Assembly (NCBI GenBank): GCA_031180665.1
Contig: JAPSLP010000009.1
Span: 102,154-166,153, forward strand
Direction of reading: 5' to 3'
DNA from: Cupriavidus sp.
GTDB lineage: Bacteria; Pseudomonadota; Gammaproteobacteria; Burkholderiales; Burkholderiaceae
DNA length: 64,000 nucleotides
The stretch's first letter is position 1. Each line of letters opens with the position of its first letter. Below, in pieces: positions 1 to 9,044 of this stretch. Both the position numbers and the translations under genes were made by a program. Below the pieces are notes generated by a model. It saw only the letters and a program-made list of their open reading frames with translations, had not been told where the DNA came from and searched no databases.

Positions 1-11
1 TGTTCATCCTG

Positions 12-1886
12 ATGCCGTCGCCGTCCGAATGGACCAACGGCCATCTCGGCCTGCTGATGCTGGCGCTGATCGTCGCCGCGATCATGCTCGGCTTCCCGAC
101 CGCGTTCACGCTGATGGGCATGGGCGTGCTGTTCGCCTGGCTCGCCTATCGCCATGCCGACCCGAACATCGCCGTGCAGCAGACGCTGGACCTGATGGTG
201 CAGCGGACCTATGCGGTGATGACCAACGACGTGCTGATCTCGGTGCCGCTGTTCGTCTTCATGGGCTACCTGGTCGAGCGCGCCAACCTGATCGAGCGGC
301 TGTTCCGCAGCCTGCATCTGGCGCTGGCCTGGCTGCCCGGCTCGCTCGCCGTCGCCACGGTGATCACCTGCGCCGTGTTCGCGACGGCGACCGGCATCGT
401 CGGCGCGGTGGTCACGCTGATGGGGCTGCTGGCGCTGCCGGCGATGCTGCGCGCCGGCTATAGCGCGTCGCTGTCGGCGGGCGCGGTCACCGCGGGCGGC
501 TGCCTCGGCATCCTGATTCCGCCGTCGGTGCTGCTGATCGTCTATGGCGCCACCGCCGGCGTCTCGGTGGTACAGCTGTACGCGGGTGCGTTCTTCCCCG
601 GCCTGATGCTGACCGCGCTCTACCTGCTCTACGTCATCCTGCTGGCCAAGCTGCGGCCGCGGCTGGCCCCGCCTCTGCCGCTGGCCGAGCGCGAGGTCCC
701 GCTGCCGCCGCTGGCGCAGCGGCTGCGCGACACCATCGGCGCGCGCGCCCTGCCCGCGCTGGTCACCGCCCTCAAGGGCCGCCGCAACGCCGCCATCCCG
801 ACCGGCCAGCTGATGCGCCAGTTCGGCATCGCGGTATTGCCGGCGCTGGTGGTGGCGCTGCTGATGGGTTCGATCTATGCCGGGGTCACCGCCGTGCCGC
901 CGGCGGCGATCGACTCGACGCTGATGGAGCTGGGCGCGCAGGTCAGCGACGGGTCCGACAGTTTCGATACGCTGGCACCGCCCCCGGGCGAAGCGAACGC
1001 GCCTGCCGCAGCCGCCGCGACACCGGCCGCCCCAGCCAACGACTTGCCCGCACCCGATGCCGCACCGGCGCCGGGCGCCGCGGCGACGAGCCCTGCCGGG
1101 GCCGACACGGCCAATCCCCCTGCCACCGCGCCGCACGTGCCGAACTGGTTCTGGATTTCGCTGGCCGCGGTCTGCGTGGCGATGGCGTATTTCTACTGGC
1201 GCTTCGATTTCGCGCGGATGGAGATTTTCAAGCAGCTGCTGTCCTCGTTCTTCCCGCTCGCGGTGCTGATCCTGGCGGTGCTCGGCTCGATCGTGTTCGG
1301 CCTGGCCACCCCCACCGAAGCCGCGGCGGTCGGCGCGCTCGGCGGCACGCTGCTGGCCGCCGCCTACGGCCAGCTCAACTATGGCGTGGTCAAGGAATCG
1401 GTGTTCCTGACGGCCAAGACCAGCGCGATGGTCTGCTGGCTGTTCGTCGGCTCGTCGATCTTCTCGGCCGCCTTCGCGCTGCTCGGCGGCCAGGCGCTGG
1501 TCGAGCAGTGGGTGATGTCGCTGGACCTGACGCCGCTGCAGTTCATGATCCTGGCCCAGGTGATCATCTTCCTGCTGGGCTGGCCGCTGGAATGGACCGA
1601 GATCATCATCATCTTCATGCCGATCTTCGTGCCGCTGCTGGACAACTTCGGCATCGACCCGCTGTTCTTCGGCCTGCTGGTCGCGCTGAACCTGCAGACC
1701 GCCTTCCTGTCGCCGCCGGTCGCGATGGCCGCCTTCTACCTGAAGGGCGTGGCGCCGCCGCATGTCACGCTGAACCAGATCTTCGGCGGCATGCTGCCGT
1801 TCATGGCGATCCAGGTGGTGGCGCTGGTGCTGCTGTATATGTTCCCGGACATCGGGCTGTGGCTGCCGAAGGTGTTGTATCAGTAG
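12..1886 (+). CDS. TRAP transporter large permease (DctM-like), enlarged by an internal Ala/Pro-rich insertion
   Basis: ORF with DctM-type membrane segments (GILIPPSVLLIVYG; FGLATPTEAAAVGALGG; LQTAFLSPPVAMAAFYLKGVAP). 624 aa including an A/P-rich linker. Confidence 0.9.
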   Translation: MPSPSEWTNGHLGLLMLALIVAAIMLGFPTAFTLMGMGVLFAWLAYRHADPNIAVQQTLDLMVQRTYAVMTNDVLISVPLFVFMGYLVERANLIERLFRSLHLALAWLPGSLAVATVITCAVFATATGIVGAVVTLMGLLALPAMLRAGYSASLSAGAVTAGGCLGILIPPSVLLIVYGATAGVSVVQLYAGAFFPGLMLTALYLLYVILLAKLRPRLAPPLPLAEREVPLPPLAQRLRDTIGARALPALVTALKGRRNAAIPTGQLMRQFGIAVLPALVVALLMGSIYAGVTAVPPAAIDSTLMELGAQVSDGSDSFDTLAPPPGEANAPAAAAATPAAPANDLPAPDAAPAPGAAATSPAGADTANPPATAPHVPNWFWISLAAVCVAMAYFYWRFDFARMEIFKQLLSSFFPLAVLILAVLGSIVFGLATPTEAAAVGALGGTLLAAAYGQLNYGVVKESVFLTAKTSAMVCWLFVGSSIFSAAFALLGGQALVEQWVMSLDLTPLQFMILAQVIIFLLGWPLEWTEIIIIFMPIFVPLLDNFGIDPLFFGLLVALNLQTAFLSPPVAMAAFYLKGVAPPHVTLNQIFGGMLPFMAIQVVALVLLYMFPDIGLWLPKVLYQ

Positions 1887-2038
1887 GATGGGGGTATCAT
1901 GGCCGACTCGCCGAACGCAGGGGCACTCCGGTGCCCCTGCGGCTTTCCGGCCGGTGGCTCGCCGATTGGCCAATGTTTCGGCCGCCGCTTCGTACCCGCT
2001 TCCCCACTTCCCTTCGACCCGATCTGCAAGGAATCCCC

Positions 2039-3073
2039 ATGTCCGAGTTCAAGATGGAATACCGCCGCCTGGGCCGCAGCAATCTGAAGGTGTCCGCGCT
2101 GTGCCTGGGCACCATGATGTTCGCCGACCAGACCGACGAGGCCGAGGCCGGCCGCATCGTCGCCAGCGCACGCGACCATGGCGTCAATTTCCTCGACACG
2201 GCGGACGTCTACAGCAAGGGCGGCTCCGAGCAGATGGTGGGCCGGCTGATCGAGGCCGAGCGGCAGGAATGGATCCTGGCCACGAAGCTGGGCAACGCGA
2301 TGGGATCGGCGCCGAACCGCGGGCACTACTCGCGCGTCTGGATGCTGCGCGAGGTCGAGGACAGCCTGCGCCGGCTGGCGACGGACTACATCGACATCCT
2401 GTATCTGCACCGCGACTACGCCGACGAGAATCTCGAGGAGGCGGTGCGCGCGATGGGCGATCTGGTGCGCGACGGCAAGATCCGCTATTGGGCGGTGTCC
2501 AACTTCCGTGGCTGGCGCATCGCCGAGATCGCGCGGCTGTGCGATCAGCTGGGCGTGCCGCGGCCGGCCGCCTGCCAGCCCTACTACAACCTGCTGAACC
2601 GGATGCCCGAGGTCGAGATCCTGCCCGCCTGCGAATACTACGGACTCGGCGTGGTGCCCTACAGCCCGGTTGCGCGCGGCGTGCTGACCGGCAAGTACCT
2701 GCCGGGACAGCGGCCGGAAGCGGGCACCCGCGCCGGACGCGCCGACCGCCGCATGATGCAGACCGAGTTCCGCGAGGAATCGCTGGTCATCGCGCAGCAA
2801 CTGAAGGCCCACGCCGAGGGCCGCGGCCTGACCGCCGGCCAGTTCGCCACCGCATGGGTACTGGCCAACCCGCTGATCAGTTCGGTGATCGCGGGCCCGC
2901 GCACGCTGGCCCAGTTCGAGGACTATTTCGGCGCGATCGGCGCAGCGCTGTCGCCCGAGGAAGAAGCGATGGTCGATGCGCTGGTGGCGCCCGGGCATCC
3001 GTCCACGCCGGGCTATACCGATCCGAGCTATCCGTTTACGGGGCGGCCGGTGAAGGTGGCATCGGCGACGTGA
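2039..3073 (+). CDS. aldo/keto reductase
   Basis: MEYRRLGRSNLKVSALCLGTMMF...NFLDTADVYSKGGSE...TDYIDILYLHRDY; AKR motifs. ATG at 2039 is preferred over the longer track ORF. Confidence 0.9.
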   Translation: MSEFKMEYRRLGRSNLKVSALCLGTMMFADQTDEAEAGRIVASARDHGVNFLDTADVYSKGGSEQMVGRLIEAERQEWILATKLGNAMGSAPNRGHYSRVWMLREVEDSLRRLATDYIDILYLHRDYADENLEEAVRAMGDLVRDGKIRYWAVSNFRGWRIAEIARLCDQLGVPRPAACQPYYNLLNRMPEVEILPACEYYGLGVVPYSPVARGVLTGKYLPGQRPEAGTRAGRADRRMMQTEFREESLVIAQQLKAHAEGRGLTAGQFATAWVLANPLISSVIAGPRTLAQFEDYFGAIGAALSPEEEAMVDALVAPGHPSTPGYTDPSYPFTGRPVKVASAT

Positions 3074-3112
3074 GCGCGCGGCGCCGGGGCATTGCGGCCC
3101 GCCCCGCGTCGC

Positions 3113-3775
3113 TCACCACCCTCGCCCCATGTCCTGGATCGAGCGCGACAGCCCCACTCCCTCGACTCGGCCCAACGCCGACATCCCGGCAACCCCGCCG
3201 CCTCCCGGCGGCTCGTCCTGGCCCAGCTCGCTCAGACAACGGGAGATGTGCACGGCGTGCTTGGCCAGGCAGCGTTCCATCGGTGGCGGATGCATCGGGG
3301 CGGCACCATCGATGTCCCGGCTGGTATCGCCGGACGCTTGCGGGCCGCGCAACCGGCCGGGCCGAACCGGTCGAGCCGGCGCGTGGTGCCGGTTGTGGGG
3401 ACGCAACGCGTCGCGGCGATCGTGCGCTGCCGTGGCGACGAGTTGTTCGCGGCAGCGCGGTGCCCACCGTGCTCCCGCATCCCGGCGGCCGTTATCCGCT
3501 GGAGAAGGCCTGACCACGCGGACGACATCCGCCTGCGCCATCAGCCATTCGCGCAGATATTCGTCGCGGGTCTGCCGACCGCGGTAGATGGCGACGACGG
3601 CCTGTCCCTGGCCGCCCACGGCGGCGGACGGCGCGTTGATATCGGCGCCCAGGAAGGCGATCGATACCTCGTCGTTGCGCTGGTCGGGCAGCGCCAGGCG
3701 CCCGGTGGCCGGCGTCGTGAAGAGAGACAGCGGCTCGCGCGCGCCAAAGAGCCACGATTTCAGTACGGTCAGCAT
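3113..3775 (-). CDS. hypothetical protein
   Basis: Open frame starting MLTVLKSWLFGAREPLSLF. The N-terminal half looks protein-like, the C-terminal half does not. No family recognised. Confidence 0.3.
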   Translation of the reverse strand: MLTVLKSWLFGAREPLSLFTTPATGRLALPDQRNDEVSIAFLGADINAPSAAVGGQGQAVVAIYRGRQTRDEYLREWLMAQADVVRVVRPSPADNGRRDAGARWAPRCREQLVATAAHDRRDALRPHNRHHAPARPVRPGRLRGPQASGDTSRDIDGAAPMHPPPMERCLAKHAVHISRCLSELGQDEPPGGGGVAGMSALGRVEGVGLSRSIQDMGRGW

Positions 3776-3978
3776 GCTCGTCCTTGTCGAGTGAAATGCA
3801 GGCGCCATCTTTGCCGGCATCCCGGACGAGGACTACTGGAAACGTGTGCGGAATGTGCGCATAGCGATGTGTTACTGCATCGCGATGCGAGTGTGAATCG
3901 GCAGTACGCGGGCGTGCGCGCGAGCGACGGCGCGGCCAGCGCCAGCACGACGGGCCGCACAGCCCCTCTACAGGCTCT

Positions 3979-4641
3979 CTACAGGCCCTTCTCCACCATC
4001 GCCAGCACGCGCTCGCCCAGCGCAATCCGTTGCCCTTCGTCGGCATGGCGCAGCGGGCCGTCGATGATCAGCAGCGCCAGCCCGTGCACCGCGGACCAGG
4101 CCAGATACTCGGCTCCCGGGCGCCGCCCGGCAGGCAGCACGCCGACCGCCACCAGCTCGTCCAGCGCGGCGCCGAGCAGCTGGAAGGGATTGAGCCCGCT
4201 GGGACCGGCCTTGGCCGGATCGCCATCGTTTTCCACCGGATTCGGCGTGGCGAAGGCGGTGCGGAACAACCCCGTCTGCGTCTGCGCGAATTTCAGATAG
4301 CCGGCGCCGATGGCGCGCAGGTCGGCGCGCGCCTTGGCAACCGGGTCGTTGCGGTCGATCTGCGCGGCCGCGGCGGCCAGCTCGGTTTCCATTGCCACCG
4401 CCAGCGCGGCCAGCGCCGCCGCGCGTACCGCCTCGAACAGCGCCTGCCGATTGGCGAAATGCCGGTAGGCGGCATTGGGAACCACCCCAGCGCGGCGCGT
4501 CGCCTCGCGCAGCACGACCGCGTCGGGGCCGCCGTCGCTTGCCAGCGCGATGCCGGCGTCAATCAGCGCACGACGCAGATCGCCGTGGCGATAGGTCGTG
4601 CGCGGCGGCGGCTCGACGGCGAACTTCAGCGCGGTGACCAT
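3979..4641 (-). CDS. TetR/AcrR family transcriptional regulator
   Basis: YRHGDLRRALIDAGIALASDGGPDAVVLREATRRAGVVPNAAYRHFANRQALFEAV (TetR HTH). Start overlaps the upstream MFS stop (TGATG). Confidence 0.9.
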   Translation of the reverse strand: MVTALKFAVEPPPRTTYRHGDLRRALIDAGIALASDGGPDAVVLREATRRAGVVPNAAYRHFANRQALFEAVRAAALAALAVAMETELAAAAAQIDRNDPVAKARADLRAIGAGYLKFAQTQTGLFRTAFATPNPVENDGDPAKAGPSGLNPFQLLGAALDELVAVGVLPAGRRPGAEYLAWSAVHGLALLIIDGPLRHADEGQRIALGERVLAMVEKGL

Positions 4642-6188
4642 CAGGCTGCATGGCCGCCATGGGGCGCGGCCATGCCCGTGTGGGGCGCACCATCGACAGC
4701 ACCATCGACAGCACCGACGACAGCACCATCGGCAGCTCCGTCGAGCGCCGCTTCGGCGCCTTCCGGCGTCACCGACACCGGCGCGGTGCGCGTGCGCAGC
4801 AGCATGCCACCGAGCACCGCGGCCACCAGGGCGAACACCGCACCGACCAGGAAGGCAACGTGATACCCGGCATTCAAGGCCTCGGCCGGCGCGCTGCCGG
4901 CGGCCGCCACGCCCGCGCTGCGGCCCGCCGCCAGACTGGCGAGCACCGCCAGGCCGAGCGCGCCGCCCATCATGAAGGAGGTGTTGACCACGCCCGAGGC
5001 CAGGCCGGAATCGCTCGGCTTGACGTCGCTCATGGCAGCCAGCAACACCGGATTGAACGCGATGCCCGCGCCCAGTCCGAGCAGCAGCATGCCGGGCAGC
5101 ACGTCGATGAGGAAGCTGCCGCCGACCGGCGCGCGGGCGAACAGCAGCAGGCCCAGCGCCGCCAGCAGCAGCCCGACGGCCAGCGGTGCGCGCACGCCAT
5201 AGCGCATCACCAGGCGCGCCGACAGGCCCAGCGAGAACGCCGCCATGATCAGGTTGGCCGGCAGGAACGCCAGGCCGACCTCCATCGGGGTGTAGCCCAG
5301 CACCAGTTGCAGGTACAGCGCGGAGATGAAGAACCAGGCGAACATCGCCGCGGCCCACAGCACGCCGACGACGTTGGAGACGGCGACATTGCGCAGCCGG
5401 AACAACGCGAGCGGCATCAGCGGATGTGCGACGCGCGACTCGATCAGCAGGAACACCAGCAGCAGCGCCACCGCGATGCCGAGCATCGCCACGGTCTGCG
5501 TGGCCAGCCAGCCGACCTCGTTGCCATTGACCACCGCATAGACTGCGAGCATCAGCGACACCGTGATCGTCACCGCGCCGCCGACATCGAGCCGCTGTCC
5601 ATTGGCAGAGCCCGGCAGGTTCGGAATCAGCCCCAGGCACAGCGCGTAGACCGCGACGCCGATCGGCAGGTTGACCAGGAAGATCCAGTGCCAGCTCAAG
5701 GCACTGGTCAGCAGGCCGCCCAGCAGCACGCCGATGCTGCCGCCGCCGGCGCAGACGAAGCCATAGACGCCCATCGCCTTGGCGCGGTCGGACGGCGTCG
5801 AGAACAGATCCATGATCAGCGACAGCGCCACCGCGGACACCACCGCGCCGCCGACGCCCTGCACCGCGCGCGCGGCGACCAGCAGGCCCTGCGATTGCGC
5901 CACGCCGCAGGCCAGCGAAGCCAGCGTGAACAGCGTGATGCCGAGCAGGAACAGCCGCCGGTGGCCGAACAGGTCGCCGAGCCGGCCGCCGAGCAACAGG
6001 AAGCCACCGAAGGTCAGCATGTAGGCGTTGACGACCCAGACCAGCGCGGTCTCGGTGAAACCGAGTTCGTTGCGGATCGACGGCAGGGCGACGTTCACGA
6101 TGGTCGTGTCGAGCACGATCATCAGCTCGCCCAGGCATAGGACCATCAGCGCCAGCCAGCGCTTGCGGTCATCGAGTGTGTGCTGCAT
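4641..6188 (-). CDS. MFS transporter, DHA2/EmrB-QacA-type
   Basis: LCLGELMIVLDTTIVNVALPSIRNELGFTETALVWVVNAYMLTFGGFLLLGGRLGDLFGHRR; 14-TM DHA2 signature. Confidence 0.92.
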   Translation of the reverse strand: MQHTLDDRKRWLALMVLCLGELMIVLDTTIVNVALPSIRNELGFTETALVWVVNAYMLTFGGFLLLGGRLGDLFGHRRLFLLGITLFTLASLACGVAQSQGLLVAARAVQGVGGAVVSAVALSLIMDLFSTPSDRAKAMGVYGFVCAGGGSIGVLLGGLLTSALSWHWIFLVNLPIGVAVYALCLGLIPNLPGSANGQRLDVGGAVTITVSLMLAVYAVVNGNEVGWLATQTVAMLGIAVALLLVFLLIESRVAHPLMPLALFRLRNVAVSNVVGVLWAAAMFAWFFISALYLQLVLGYTPMEVGLAFLPANLIMAAFSLGLSARLVMRYGVRAPLAVGLLLAALGLLLFARAPVGGSFLIDVLPGMLLLGLGAGIAFNPVLLAAMSDVKPSDSGLASGVVNTSFMMGGALGLAVLASLAAGRSAGVAAAGSAPAEALNAGYHVAFLVGAVFALVAAVLGGMLLRTRTAPVSVTPEGAEAALDGAADGAVVGAVDGAVDGAPHTGMAAPHGGHAA

Positions 6189-6265
6189 GGCGTGTCCTTT
6201 TTCGGTTCTTGGTTCTTATTTGTGTTTTGTGCTCGGGGAGCGTTGACGGGCCAGAAATTTCGGCA

Positions 6266-6313
6266 GTTGTGTACAGCGTTCACAAACCATAGCACACAAA
6301 TGGACAATGTCCA
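6266..6313. promoter_or_regulatory. candidate operator region upstream of the MFS/TetR operon
   Basis: Dyad GTTGTGTACAGCGTTCACAAAC (6266-6287) and perfect 13-bp palindrome TGGACAATGTCCA (6301-6313), 78-125 bp upstream of the MFS ATG. Confidence 0.35.
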
Positions 6314-6388
6314 CTTCTGCAGCACCATGTTGGTTCTACGACACATTGGAACGACAGACGGCAAGCACCCCGCGTCAAAAGGGGCGTC

Positions 6389-7444
6389 TCATCCCGTGTG
6401 GCGGCCGCGCCCCCTGCCAGCGCGCGCGGCGCCCTGCCCGTCGGCCCGCAGCACCGTCATCTCGGCCAGATAGTCGAGCAGGCACTTGACCGCCGCCGAA
6501 CGCGGCCGCTTGTCGCGCACGATCAGCTGCGCGTCGGCAGCTTCCAGCACCGCGTTGCGCACCGGCAGCGCCACCAGCTGGTCGCCCAACTCGCGCGCGA
6601 CCGCGAGCGCCGGCAGGAAGGTCACGCCCAGGCCGGTGCTGGCGTAGTGCTTCAGCGCGGCGATCGAGTTGGTGGTCAGCGCCGCGGTGAAGCGAACCTT
6701 CTCGGTCAGCTCCACCAGCTGGATCACCTGGCGCAGGCCGAAGCCGGGCGTCATCAGGCCGACCGGATACGGCAGGATGTCCGCGATGGTCAGCGCCTTG
6801 CCGCGCCGCGCGAGCGGATGGTCCGGGCGCGCGATCACGCAGACCGGCTGGCGCCGCGCGGTCAGCACGCGCAGCGTGGGCTCCGGCGGCGGCGCATAGG
6901 CAAGACCCACGTGCGCGCGATCTTCCGCCACTGCCCGCACCACCTCGTTGACGTTCATCAGCTCGAGCGTGACGTTGATCTTCGGATAGCGCTGGCAGAA
7001 CTCGTTGAGCACCGCGTGGATCAGCTCGTCGATAAAGCCCTCGCCGGCGACGATATGGATCTGCCCGCGCTGCAGCCCGTTCAGTTCCTGCAGCCGCGCC
7101 AGCAGCGTCTCCTCGCCGGCAAGCCGCTCGCGGTAGTGGTCGAGCACCAGCTGAGCCGCCTCGGTCGGCATCACGCCGCGGCCGCGGCGCTCGAGCAGCG
7201 TCGCGCCCAACTCGCCTTCGAGCTGCTGGATCTGCCGGCTGATCACCGACGGTTCGACATCGAGCTTGTCGGCGGCCGCGCGGATCGAGCCGGCGACGAC
7301 GGCGGCGTAGAAATAGCGCAGCCGGCGTTCGCTGAGCCCGGCCGGCAAAGCGCCCTCGCGGTTCGGATCGGGAGAGACAGGCACGGCGTGTTTCCTCGAA
7401 CGTGGTCTGATGGCGGACCGCGGTGGCGCGCCGGCGTTGACCAA
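6389..7444 (-). CDS. LysR family transcriptional regulator
   Basis: LRYFYAAVVAGSIRAAADKLDVEPSVISRQIQQLEGELGATLLERRGRG; LysR HTH and substrate-binding domain. The true start may be internal. Confidence 0.88.
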   Translation of the reverse strand: MVNAGAPPRSAIRPRSRKHAVPVSPDPNREGALPAGLSERRLRYFYAAVVAGSIRAAADKLDVEPSVISRQIQQLEGELGATLLERRGRGVMPTEAAQLVLDHYRERLAGEETLLARLQELNGLQRGQIHIVAGEGFIDELIHAVLNEFCQRYPKINVTLELMNVNEVVRAVAEDRAHVGLAYAPPPEPTLRVLTARRQPVCVIARPDHPLARRGKALTIADILPYPVGLMTPGFGLRQVIQLVELTEKVRFTAALTTNSIAALKHYASTGLGVTFLPALAVARELGDQLVALPVRNAVLEAADAQLIVRDKRPRSAAVKCLLDYLAEMTVLRADGQGAARAGRGRGRHTG

Positions 7445-7638
7445 AAAGCAACGGAATCGTACAGCGATGGCTATTGTTCCTCAACGGCCGCGTTGGCAAC
7501 AATGCGCGAAGGCTGGCGCCGCCCTCACCGCGAACGCCTGCCCAACGGGACCACCACAGCACAACGACAGCCCAGCAGTTCATAACAAGCGCCCGTCCTG
7601 CCAACCCCGCACCGTGCCCCGCGGCACCGGAGACATCG

Positions 7639-8973
7639 ATGCAACAGACCACCACCTCGTGGAATCCATCGGACGCGATGGCGGCCACGCCCGACGCGCT
7701 CGCGCCGATCTATCGCAAGATCAGCCTGCGCGTGCTGCCCTTCCTGCTGCTTTGCTATGTGTTCGCCTATCTGGACCGGGTCAACATCGGCTTTGCCAAG
7801 CTGCAGATGCAGCAGGACGTCGGCATCAGCGACGCGGTCTACGGACTGGGCGCCGGCATCTTCTTCCTCGGCTATGTCATGTTCGAGGTGCCGAGCAACC
7901 TGCTGCTCGCGCGGATCGGCGCGCGCAAGACGATCAGCCGGATCATGGTGCTGTGGGGCGCGACTTCGGCGTGCATGCTGTTCGTGCGCGACGCACACAG
8001 CTTCTACGCGCTGCGCTTCCTGCTCGGCGTGTTCGAAGCCGGTTTCGCGCCGGGCATGATCTTCTATCTGACCTACTGGTACGGTGGCGCCCGCATGGCG
8101 CGCGTGATGGCGATCGTGATGCTGGCCGGCCCGATCGGCGGCATGGCAGGCGGTCCGGTGTCGACCTGGATCATGACCGCACTGGCCGGCTCGCACGGCC
8201 TGGCCGGCTGGCAATGGATGTTCCTGATCGAAGGGCTGCCGTGCGTACTGCTCGGCGTGGTCGCCTTCTTCTTTCTCGACGACACGCCGGCGCAGGCGCG
8301 CTGGCTGTCCGACCACGAGCGCCGGCTGCTGGCGCACGACATCGGCGCCGCGCGCGCGGGCGGCGCCCATCACAGCTTTGCCACCGTGCTGCGCGATCCG
8401 CGCATCTATGTGCTGGCCTTCGGCTACTTCTGCCTGATCAGCGGCATCTACGCGGTCAGCTTCTGGCTGCCGACCATCCTGAAAGGCGCCGGCGTGACCA
8501 GCACGATGGCGATCGGCATGTATTCCGCGCTGCCTTACGTCGCCGCCGCGCTGCTGATGTTCCTGGCCGCGCGCAGCTCCGACCGCCATCAGGAACGCCG
8601 CTGGCACAGCGCGACGCTGGCCTTCGTCGGCGCCGCCACGCTGGCGGTCGCCGCCTTCACCGCCGACAACCTGATGCTGTCGCTGATCAGCATCACCGTC
8701 GCGACCGCCGCGATGTGGGCCGCCTACACGGTGTTCTGGGCGATCCCTTCCGAATATCTGCAGGGCACCGCCGCCGCGGGCGGCATCGCGCTGATCAACA
8801 GCCTGGGTTTGCTCGGCGGCTTCGTCAGCCCGACGCTGATCGGCGCGGTCAAGGACCTGACCGGCTCGCTCGAGGGCGGGCTGCTGGCGATGGTGGCGCT
8901 GCTGGCCGCGGGCGGCCTGGCGATCCTGCTGAACCGGCTGCCGAAGGAGCGCGCGCCCGCCGCGGTGCGCTGA
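7639..8973 (+). CDS. MFS transporter (anion:cation symporter-like)
   Basis: RVLPFLLLCYVFAYLDRVNIGFAKLQMQQDVGISDAVYGLGAGIFFLGYVMFEVPSNLLL; ACS-family signature. ATG at 7639. Confidence 0.9.
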   Translation: MQQTTTSWNPSDAMAATPDALAPIYRKISLRVLPFLLLCYVFAYLDRVNIGFAKLQMQQDVGISDAVYGLGAGIFFLGYVMFEVPSNLLLARIGARKTISRIMVLWGATSACMLFVRDAHSFYALRFLLGVFEAGFAPGMIFYLTYWYGGARMARVMAIVMLAGPIGGMAGGPVSTWIMTALAGSHGLAGWQWMFLIEGLPCVLLGVVAFFFLDDTPAQARWLSDHERRLLAHDIGAARAGGAHHSFATVLRDPRIYVLAFGYFCLISGIYAVSFWLPTILKGAGVTSTMAIGMYSALPYVAAALLMFLAARSSDRHQERRWHSATLAFVGAATLAVAAFTADNLMLSLISITVATAAMWAAYTVFWAIPSEYLQGTAAAGGIALINSLGLLGGFVSPTLIGAVKDLTGSLEGGLLAMVALLAAGGLAILLNRLPKERAPAAVR

Positions 8974-9044
8974 TACACCGTGGCCTCACTCGACCCAATG
9001 CCTCGTTTCCACGTTTCGATTTGACCGACTACCGATACCGATCC

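Noticed and set aside
3040-3990. Possible pseudogene or frameshifted gene in the gap between the AKR and tetR genes
   Set aside because: Several overlapping frames, none with a recognisable domain. I report only one low-confidence hypothetical CDS and cannot show degradation without homologues.
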